From assembly GCA_910591455.2 (NCBI GenBank), contig OU342814.1, positions 21,707,268-21,771,267 of the forward strand: DNA of 64,000 nucleotides, given 5' to 3'. The position numbers and the translations under genes were made by a program. Shown piece after piece: positions 34,701-64,000 of this stretch (position 1 is the stretch's first letter; every line of letters starts with the position of its first letter). This DNA is from Pholis gunnellus (Eukaryota; Chordata; Actinopteri; Perciformes; Pholidae). The notes under the pieces are model-generated. The model saw only the letters and a program-made list of their open reading frames with translations. It made no database searches and was not told where the DNA came from.

Positions 34701-37700
34701 TTATACAGATTGTGCAACAAGCTTATTCAAAACCACAAGCCAGCGATGATAGATCCCATTTGACTGAGCCTCTTACTGCGAAACGAAAGTGAAATCAGAG
34801 AGAGATGATGCCGTTTCATTTCCTCTGGAAAACTACGGAAACACCCAAAAACCAGCCCAGAACACACCTGTGAGAGGAATCACAACACGCACACTGATCT
34901 ACTGGGACTCCTGGGTTTGGTGCTAAGATATAAAAACATGTCTGAATGTTTGAAACACTCATTCTTGGCCATGTCTTTATGTTTCATAGAACAGAAATGA
35001 ATGGAAGAGAGAGGTGTAAAGATAGAACACTATAGAATCATTTCTCTAGACAGACGGCTTTAACTGCAACTTCAGACAAAATCCCTCTTTTGTTTCCATG
35101 CATCACTTTCTAGATAAAGATGTGCAGAAACCCAAACATCTCTGATGCAGCCACAATTAAAAAGGATTATATATATATATATAAAATATATCTTTGATAT
35201 ACATAGTAAAGAAGGAACAATGTGTACCACACTTATTGGAAAACGGTCTTTGGCCAGTACGTATGTTAGGGCAATATTTACAAAATCAAATATCACAATA
35301 TTTTAATTCATCAGTAATGTGGATATAAGACTAATTAGGTAAAGGCAACTAATAAAAGAGCATATTACGCTATCTAGTCTCATATCCTGATATTAGGACG
35401 GATAGCAGACCTTCAAACACTGAATAATTAAACAAAGAGTTCAACAGCATCTCATTGAAGTGCAAAAAGTATGAATGAAATAAACATTTTGCTCAGTTCT
35501 CCACATAATGTGTCAAAGATTTCCTTTCTTTTCTGCTTTTTTTGGGGGAGACTATAACGGTGGAATAATAATTTTAAAAGTTTCAGTATTTCCTGTTAAA
35601 GCTGCTGATAATACGGGTATTTCCAAATATGGGTCCTTGTGAATCCCGGGGATAACCAGCATACGAGTATTGAGGCAGGTCACTACAGCGGTGCTTAAAT
35701 CTAACACATCATTGGAGGACTTGGGTTCGTTTTTTATTCTAAAATATTGTGCTGATACTTCAGAAGCTTGACCAGTGGCAGCCTGAACCACAGGTCCATA
35801 CCTGGATGGGGGTTGGTTTGACAAAACCAACACGTTCTATATTCTCCATGATCTCTGGATAAAGATCGAAGGCCTCCAGGAAGGTGCGACATGGATTTGG
35901 AACGGGCCGCTTCTCCCCCTCCTCCTTCAGGTCGTCCACAAAGATATCGTTGTTCTCCTTCCTGTGGAAAAATATAATGCAAACAAGAACGTTGTGGAAC
36001 TGGTTGAACGGGTCGAGGGCGGTTTGATACCAAACCACACCGCAGACAAAGAGGAATACACAGTGTGTTGAGTGCGGTTTGTTTACCAAAAACACATTTG
36101 GTCCAAACGCCACATGAAAGTATATTATGTGCTATTGGTTGTTTCTATTCTTGCACAAGTTTATCAAATAATACTCTTTCAATGGGAAATAAATGTAATA
36201 AACAATAATTTGTATAAGATATTGACCCAGAGACAGAGTGCTGACTAATAGTTTATATAAACGTTATCTGTCCTGTACAACCTGATTTTTCACTCAATCT
36301 ATGTCGTCAAATACTTTTCCTTTATTCACCAGCAACGCTCAATCACCCCGATTACGAGGCCCTGAAGATTGAGACTACTTTAGGCTTGCAAGCATCTACA
36401 TGACAGATGTGTAAACAGTTTACTGACAGTACTGCAGTCAGACCTGCTCAGAGAACACGTGAAGAGGTGGAGAAATGGTGCCACCTACTGGTCTGAGGCT
36501 GTAATGGAAAACAATGCAGACCAACACACACCTATTGGAAAAGTGTGCCTGTCAATAACACCCTGAAGAGTTATGGCATTTGTCTCTGTTCTCTCTACTC
36601 TACTACTGTAGTAGTACAGGTGTTTAGCATTGTATAATACAAGGTAACACTGGCACATTTACCTCCATTCACTGACTTCCTCTGCTGTGAGCATGGAGAC
36701 GCTCTCTGCCTCAGTGTAAAAGTTCTTCTTCAAGGGGGGCAGGTCTGAAGGAAGTTAAAAATATTAAAGAAATTGTGCGAATAAGAAGCGAACACATCAC
36801 TTCTTTAGTACTTGTGGACTTCAGTGTACGTAGAGTAGTGACAATATTTGAGTCCTTACCTTTCCACTTGAGCTCTTGATACTTGTCCTTGTTCTCCCGG
36901 ATGTCGTTCCAGTCGATGGATGGAGGAGCTGGGGTTATCGCCGAAGCCTGAAGTTCTACAGTGGACCAGACAGAGCGTTCCTTTACTCCTCCATCATCTC
37001 CTGTACCACCTCCTCCTCCGTAGCCTCCTTCGTCAGCTTCCCCTCTATAGCGTCCTCCACTAGCTCCCCCTCTGTAGCCTCCTCCACGATCTCCCCCTCT
37101 GTAGCCTCCTCCACGATCTCCCCCTCTGTAGCCTCCTCCACGATCTCCCCCTCTGTAGCCTCCTCCTCTAGCTCCTTCTCTGTAGCCTCCTCCACTAGCT
37201 CCTCCACCATAGTCTCCCGCCCAACCAGGATCTGAAAAACAGATCAGTCGATGCAGGAGATCCATTTTCATTTATAAACCGCACAACAGTGGTGTTCCCA
37301 ATAAGTACGGGTACCGAAACCCGGTATTAAAAACAGGCACTTAGGAGGGTAGAAGAAGTGTCAACTGAAGGATATAATTGAGAATATCAAGCAACTGTTG
37401 CTTAGAAGAAGAAGTTATTTCACGTTGCCACAACTTATTCTGAATTATGCCTATTAATCAGCGTGGCCCTGCTAAAAAAACAACAACGATCAAAAATCCT
37501 TTCACATACGGCAGGAATCAACCCACTATTTCTGGAGAAAAGACTTCGTACCGTTGCGAGGTCGGAAGTTGCGATCTGCCAACAGGTCTTCAATCATCTC
37601 TTTGGCCTTCTGCTGGGCGGCAGAGGATCCAAAGAGGACCACCTCACCTTCAGAGTCGCCGTTGTTTATCTGGGAAAACAAACAAAAAGAGGGAAAACTG

Positions 37701-39450
37701 ACATCCTATACATGCTCTGTCAATAGTTCCATTAGTTGAATTCTGAAGATGATTTACAGCTTGATCTGCTTTTCTGGTGTTCTTTCAGAAAACTTTAAAT
37801 CTATGCAGTTCATTGCAGGTTAAACCATCTTGAATTGGCCCTGACCCCCTTTGGAATGATGCTGGTTTTGTCCTCTTGGACTTGACTCTACCTCAACTAA
37901 AGAGGGTTTTTCCTGATAAAAGAAAGATGATTTTCTGTGTACGTGTCATGTAGGTACGGGTGATGAGCGTCGGGGTCATTCATATATTGATAACAATACA
38001 GATCATGATATGACATGTTTTCTGGTAGCACAATAAATAAATAGTCTACAGGAAATAACCACATGGTAGAGTCTATTGTTTTGTAAACTCCTGTGTGAAT
38101 TAATTAAAGTCAAATAAAGTGTAGTATTTTCTCATTTAAAGTTATTGTGAGGAACTTTTACCTAGTTATGAAACAGCCTCTTTGTGACATACATAAAGAC
38201 CCTGCTGCAGGAAAAATTAGGTTTTCTGTAGGGACTGGTACTTGGACACACTTCTGCTTTTAAATGCAAAATTAAAGTTGCTCATGGTAGCTTTCATTGA
38301 GAACCTTCGGGCTATATGAACCTAACAGCTTCAAGTCACATTAAGAGAGAAACGTATGTTTCCAGCTACCCACTGACTATGTCCACATGCACACAAGTAG
38401 AGCAAATAGATTAAGGTAAGAGTTTAACACTTAGTTAGTGTTTATTATATAGAAGTAAGAGTTGGAATAAATAAAAAGTCAGCGTAGAAACATTGCAACC
38501 AAAGCAGATATTTACAAGTATTCATTCGTGGATTAGTAAAGTTAACAGTTGTGATAACAGATAATATGAGTTCTGTCTTTAACAATCACAGCCAACTGTT
38601 GACATTAGTTTACCTAATTTAACTTAATTAGTTATTAAACAGTATACCAACAGTTTAACATTTTTAAATGCACACTATTTTTGGCCACATAATATCACTA
38701 GTTTCAAACCGACAATAGTCAACTTACCTTTATCCTAGCACCGGTGCTCTCTTCAAGTTCACGAATTTTGGCTCCTCCGCGACCTTTAAACAGGATTAAA
38801 AAGTATTAAGAATATGTCCAAAATCTAACTATATGTATATATCTATATGTAATTTATGGAACATACCCTCCACTAATGTACAAGTCATTCCCACACACTT
38901 AACTATTAATAAAACATGTCAACATCTTAAACCATCACACCATGTGGACCTCATAAACAAGCTAACTAGCTAACCCTCATAAACAAGCTAACTAGCTCGC
39001 TAACTTCCGCTCTGCTAACGCTAGCTAACATTAAGTCAAACAGAATTTAAGCTAAAACTCCCAACACAGAGTTTTTCATTTGAATTACTGCTTTATAAAC
39101 CTACCTATTATCCTCCCAACTGAAGCATTTTCCACAGTGAAAGTCACAGCCTGGGAAGAGTCCGACTTTCCATCGCCGAAGGTTGGTCTTCCAGGGCCTC
39201 CGCGGTCCGTGCTCCGGCCGTATGGGCGAACTTCACCGCCGCCTCTCCGACTCTTATACTCGGAACCGTCGCCATTACGATCCGCTCTCCACTCTCTAGA
39301 GGCTCCGGAATTGGCGCCATTTCTTACCCCGGAAAATACGTCTTGTCCTTGACTGTCGTTGTGTGGTGGTTTCCATTCAGTTGGAGCTGTTATTGCGGAC
39401 TTCGTGATAGCAACGCCGCCCTCGCTGTCGTCCTCCTCCCAGTCAGACAT
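31774..39450 (-). CDS. ddx43: DEAD-box helicase 43 with KH domain, complete
   Basis: ATP-dependent RNA/DNA helicase; in mammals a germline and cancer-testis protein. Exons in transcript order: 39,450-39,105, 38,783-38,728, 37,669-37,552, 37,231-36,860, 36,744-36,663, 35,961-35,802, 34,338-34,220, 34,125-34,015, 33,899-33,758, 33,595-33,495, 33,340-33,253, 33,169-33,042, 32,897-32,788, 32,654-32,516, 32,406-32,319 and 31,974-31,774. The total is 2,361 nt or 786 residues, longer than human (about 648). KH domain GRGG is at 116-119. Helicase motifs: Q motif FVKPTPIQ, motif I AQTGTGKT (395-402), PTRELALQ, TPGRL, DEAD (505-508), SAT (536-538), ATDLASRGLD and HRVGRTGR (682-689). The extra length is a GYRGGDRG-repeat segment between KH and helicase (about 180-250). 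An RGG/GGG-rich tail ends in DRSDNWAF. The exon 8 donor is a weak GTCCAG. Confidence 0.93.
34339..35801 (-). other. ddx43 intron 6, no gene
   Basis: AT-rich 1.46 kb intron between the Q-motif exon and the motif I exon. Contains a (TA)n stretch near 35,168-35,181. No ORF resembles a known protein. Confidence 0.7.
37030..37200 (-). repeat. ddx43: Codon-level minisatellite encoding GYRGGDRGG repeats in ddx43
   Basis: On the coding strand a 27-bp unit (GGAGGCTACAGAGGGGGAGA-type) is tandemly repeated. It encodes GGGYRGGDR three times plus degenerate neighbours (YREGAR, YRGGAS). It lies within exon 4 and keeps the frame. Confidence 0.9.
37670..38727 (-). other. ddx43 intron 2, no gene
   Basis: About 1.06 kb of AT-rich intronic sequence between the two exons that encode the KH domain. 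Nothing further recognised. Confidence 0.7.
38950..39004. repeat. Short tandem duplication in ddx43 intron 1
   Basis: CTCATAAACAAGCTAACTAG occurs twice in direct succession (28-bp period), followed by CTAGC-rich sequence. Confidence 0.8.
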
Positions 39451-39560
39451 TTTGAATTTGGCTCCCGCAACGGTTAGCTAGCTCGAGCTAGCCAGGCACC
39501 AACGGCTAATTAACTGTCAATCAATCAAGAGGCATTCACTTCCTCTCTGTAAGCTCAGAC
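39451..39560 (-). promoter_or_regulatory. ddx43: ddx43 5' UTR and presumed promoter
   Basis: The 110 bp upstream of the ddx43 ATG contain a perfect 16-bp palindrome, GCTAGCTCGAGCTAGC, at 39,477-39,492. It could form a hairpin in the leader. No TATA box is obvious. Confidence 0.35.
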
Positions 39561-39599
39561 TTCCGAGCTTTTGATAATTATTGTACGTGTAAACCCTGG

Positions 39600-39663
39600 A
39601 ATTTAATTAATAAAAAGTATAAAAGTAAACGTAAAAATGTGGAGACATTTAGGAAAATATCCC

Positions 39664-39694
<31 letters not shown>

Positions 39695-42600
39695 TAGCAT
39701 ACCTTTCCATCCACTATCCTTCAACCTGAGTTTATAAAATCCTCATTCCAAAAAGGCAACATGACATCTGCTTAAATTGCTAACTTTATTTGATTTTTAT
39801 ATATATAAACATTACATTGCTAAAGAAAGACACAACAACCAAAAACAGTTTAGTTAATTTGTACTTTATTAAAGAATAATAAAATTATTTTTGCATTTCT
39901 CATCCAGAGAACATAATGTGCACTTTAATAAATTAATTTCAAAGAAAAATAATAATGTTAATTAACATTGTCAAGCTTTTAAGGCCCAGTTGTGTAATAA
40001 ATTACCATTCAAGCAGTAGAGAAATTGTATTAATAGCCATCATATAAAGTCCTGGACCAAAGCTACATGACTTAAGTAAACTGGATGCCCAAAATTGAGC
40101 AGATCGACTTCAACTATGCAGTATGTTGTAGCTTTAGGCAAACAGGACAGTTATAGCCATGTGAAGAAAAACAAAATAAACATTTCATATGCAAGAAAGG
40201 CACCCTTAATTAAGCAATTTACAGATTGCAAAATGTGAGTTTTATGAGGTTCCCCAACTGGCTGAGTCCACAGGGCGTTTCCTTGTGTTCGATATCTTGC
40301 TTCAGAATAACAGAAAAGTTTTGGTTTGGCCTTTTTTTTTTTTCAGCAAAGCTCAATCAATAACTACGACAAAGTCTACTTTAATATTAAGCATTAAAAC
40401 TATACCATGTCACATTTTCAGGCTCCTCAAACTCACCAAAAAACAACAACAACTGTGCTTTCATCATAACAGCACAACGTCTGCATGGGCTGTAGAATAT
40501 TTAAATAAAAAATCAATCTACAAGTGTTAACGACATTTGTCATTTGTTAGGAGATAATACTTGTTATATTCTACTACAGAATATTAATTTGATAAGCAAT
40601 GCACTTAACATTCAAAACAAAGGGAGTACAACTGTAAATTAACAAATAAAGGTCGTCATTGACGTATTAAAATACATTTTTAAGACTGCTGAGACCCCTT
40701 AAGACGTAAACATGCAAAAACTACGAAGCAAAAAATTTCAAAATGAAGATGGCTGACAAAGTTTTGTGCATAATTCCCACGAGCAGGATGACATTGAAAA
40801 CAACGTGTAGTGTGTTAGGACAGTGTCATTTAAGAAACACACAATTTTTCCATAAACCTGCCAGTGAAAAGTTCACAATCTGAATATGGAATAAATGCAC
40901 CAAAATATAAAATGTGTGCCATTTTTAAGCTAATAACCTAAATGGTTAAATAGGGTAATTATAAGGTGAGGAGGGAGAGCATGCACATTCACAAATCCTG
41001 GTAAATTAAAGCCTCAATGTGTATTTCTTTTGAGGGGGGAGCAGCAGAAGACTTTAAAGAAGATTCAAATCACAAAATATGAATTAGGATTTAGTATTTA
41101 GATCACAGGGCACATGTATTTTCTCATCTCTCTCCTCTTCTAAGTAAATATATGAAATGTCAGCAGCAGAATGGACACATGGATCAAGTAACAACATGCA
41201 AAACTGTAACCAACAACAGTGCATGTGCAGTATATTGTAATCACGAGGTTCCTCAAGGTGAATCCAAACTAACCTGCCATCGTCACCCTGTAACACCAGT
41301 CTACCAGTCTACCAGTCTACCAGTCTACCAGCCTACCAGCCTACCAGTCTACCAGTCTACCAGTCTACCAGTCTACGTGGCTCTGGACCGGCTGGAGGGA
41401 ATACGTTCAGCCCAGCAGCCGCTAATCTTCATTATCGATGCACAAGGTGCAAACCAGCACCCAGTAAAACAGACAGGGATTGTCCAAAAAAAATACCTTA
41501 AAAGGTTTAAATGTAACACTAAGTGGGTTCTCCACACGACTACTTTCAAATTAGTTCAAAATACGATAATGTTCCTATAGGCAGACTTTGTTTCGTACTC
41601 TTTTGTTGAAGATCTGGAGTTACTTTCACGTGCAGAAGGACGTCCGGGTGTGTGTTGGAACAGCTTAGACGTGCAGCGTCTCATGCTCGGCTCATTCACC
41701 GTTCAGACCATGAGAACATATTATGTACAATTGTGGGTGTTTATTTTGATGCTTTTTACTCCTTGATTTGAACGTCTTCCAGGCTCTTCCCTCACAAGAT
41801 GAGATGTGTTTTAATGTTCCATCTTTAACCCTTAATGTGTCTGAGTAAATGTAATATTCCGGGGTGAACCACACGTGTGCCGTCCTCTTTGTTTACGTCT
41901 CCATGCTTCCATGTGTTTAACGTTACATTGCTATGAATTGTGGGTAATGCTGATTTATGGAAAGTGTTCATGAAGGCTTTAACATGTCTGAGAGAGTCTT
42001 CAAACACTGGCTGCTTTGACAGAGGAACAGAAGTAAACCCTGGTGAGTGAGGGGACTGGGATTGGGCTTAATGCACTGGGAATACTGTCCAAACCATCGC
42101 TGGTTGTAGAAAATAAACAGAACTTGTGTTCTGATTACATGCTGAGGGTTTTAACTCTTTTTATATTATAGTTCAGCTATTCCCATCACACCAGGCGCTG
42201 GCCTCTCCTCTCAGTCCTGTGTGTTTTGGGGGGAAACAGTCCGTGCAGTGATATGTATGAAAGTAAAAAGATGACGTCACATCGCCAAAGACAGACATTG
42301 AACAAAGAGAGTGAGCGGCTCTCCTCTTCATCCAAGAAAGTCTCTGAATACAAGTGAATGATAGTGTGTGTGTGTGTGCATGTACCTGTGTGTGTGTGTG
42401 TGCTACTGGTTTCACTGCATGTTAAGAAACTAACGGTTGAACTTTAGCTTCCAGTGGCTTGTTTGAGGTTTAACTACATTCTTGTAACTTGCACCTTTGT
42501 TTTGGCTGTGAGACAATCAAACAGTATTTATTCACTCAAGTACTCGTCAAGGTGTTCTTTCATTTATACCACGAACACGCCTGCTTGTTTCTGCCCAAAC

Positions 42601-43179
42601 TGGCTTCTTTGGTTTGGGTTTTATGTTCAGACGTAATAAGTTGGACTAAACTATTTTAAAAAGAAAGTTAACATCAGTTTGTTTTTTTGGTGAATCAAAT
42701 TATTTGATTTGCTTCTAGGCTCAGAAATCACAGTTAACCTTCCGTGTTATTTATGATAAATTTGATCTATTTTTATTATTATATGATTAATATATGATCG
42801 ATGTGAAACAAACTTTTTTTGTCGGCAAAAATCCAATAACATCAAAGCAATTACTCTTAAATGAAGGTTTCTTTTGTATTTGTGTTTTTTGCCTATTCTG
42901 TTTTAGGTGAAAATGCCCACTTTCATGCATACTTTTCATACGTCCCTATACTTTATGGTAATTTCAGGACCCTGTACAAAGTATAAAACATTATACAATC
43001 TGCATGAAAAGTGGACACAATCATGTTGGACAAAATATAAAAACATCGTATGTCCATGTATGAGGCATTGACTGGACACACGCAAAATAATCTGTATAGT
43101 GTCCGGTAGAAATACTGTAAAAGTGGTTTCCCCAACAATGATGTGTACATACAGTATGCAAACGTGTGTGTGTGTGTGG
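39600..43179 (-). other. kcnq5 3' UTR (probable) and ddx43-kcnq5 intergenic DNA
   Basis: No coding exon found. Possible - strand AATAAA signals are at 42,772-42,777, 41,740-41,745 and 39,865-39,870, so the kcnq5 3' UTR could be 0.4-3.3 kb long. A (TA)n tract lies at 39,665-39,690 and GT tracts at 42,364-42,402. Confidence 0.45.
41296..41378. repeat. 8-bp minisatellite (CTACCAGT)n
   Basis: About ten copies of CTACCAGT, with two CTACCAGC variants in the middle, within the probable kcnq5 3' UTR. Its reading frames encode PVYQSTSL-type repeats, but nothing suggests translation. Confidence 0.9.

Positions 43180-64000
<20,821 letters not shown>

Noticed and set aside
41152..41580. 142-residue + strand ORF containing PVYQSTSL repeats
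   Set aside because: Created by the 8-bp minisatellite; nothing else suggests coding.

Overview
This is nuclear DNA of a vertebrate, most likely a spiny-rayed teleost fish. The protein-coding genes are split into short exons with GT-AG introns. Dinucleotide microsatellites are frequent, several teleost-type interspersed repeats are present, and the gene set (eef1a1, cgas, ddx43, kcnq5) keeps the neighbourhood known from human chromosome 6q13. The teleost call is an inference from repeat types and protein sequence. No species can be named.

Layout. 1-5.1 kb: no recognised gene; 3'-UTR-like AT-rich sequence, GT microsatellites, a tRNA-derived SINE fragment and one unidentified exon-like ORF. 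5.15-21.9 kb: a teleost interspersed repeat whose two ends (5,150-5,416 and 20,425-21,832) flank a large tandem array. The array has nine units of about 1.45-1.94 kb. Each is a GTAAC-rich minisatellite plus a unique ~1 kb spacer that carries one splice-bounded exon resembling the HECT domain of HERC1. Units 4-6 are duplicated as units 7-9, giving a higher-order repeat of about 5.0 kb. 22-27.6 kb: eef1a1 on the + strand, seven coding exons encoding a complete 462-residue elongation factor. 27.8-30.3 kb: cgas on the + strand, five coding exons encoding 539 residues, starting only about 240 bp after the eef1a1 polyadenylation signal. 31.8-39.45 kb: ddx43 on the - strand, sixteen exons encoding 786 residues with a KH domain and a DEAD-box helicase core. 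39.5-43.2 kb: probable kcnq5 3' UTR and intergenic DNA. 43.2-64 kb: the pore and cytoplasmic C-terminal exons of kcnq5 on the - strand, running off the right edge.

The four genes are not a functional pathway. eef1a1 is housekeeping translation, cgas is cytosolic DNA sensing, ddx43 is an RNA/DNA helicase usually linked to the germline, and kcnq5 is an M-type potassium channel. They are together because the vertebrate neighbourhood is conserved; mto1, which lies between CGAS and EEF1A1 in human, is missing here.

The two most unusual observations are the macrosatellite that amplified a HECT-domain exon inside a transposable element, and two mutually homologous, phase-matched candidate cassette exons (114 and 117 nt) in kcnq5 between calmodulin-binding helix B and the tetramerisation coiled coil. 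Neither is described in what I know of these families.
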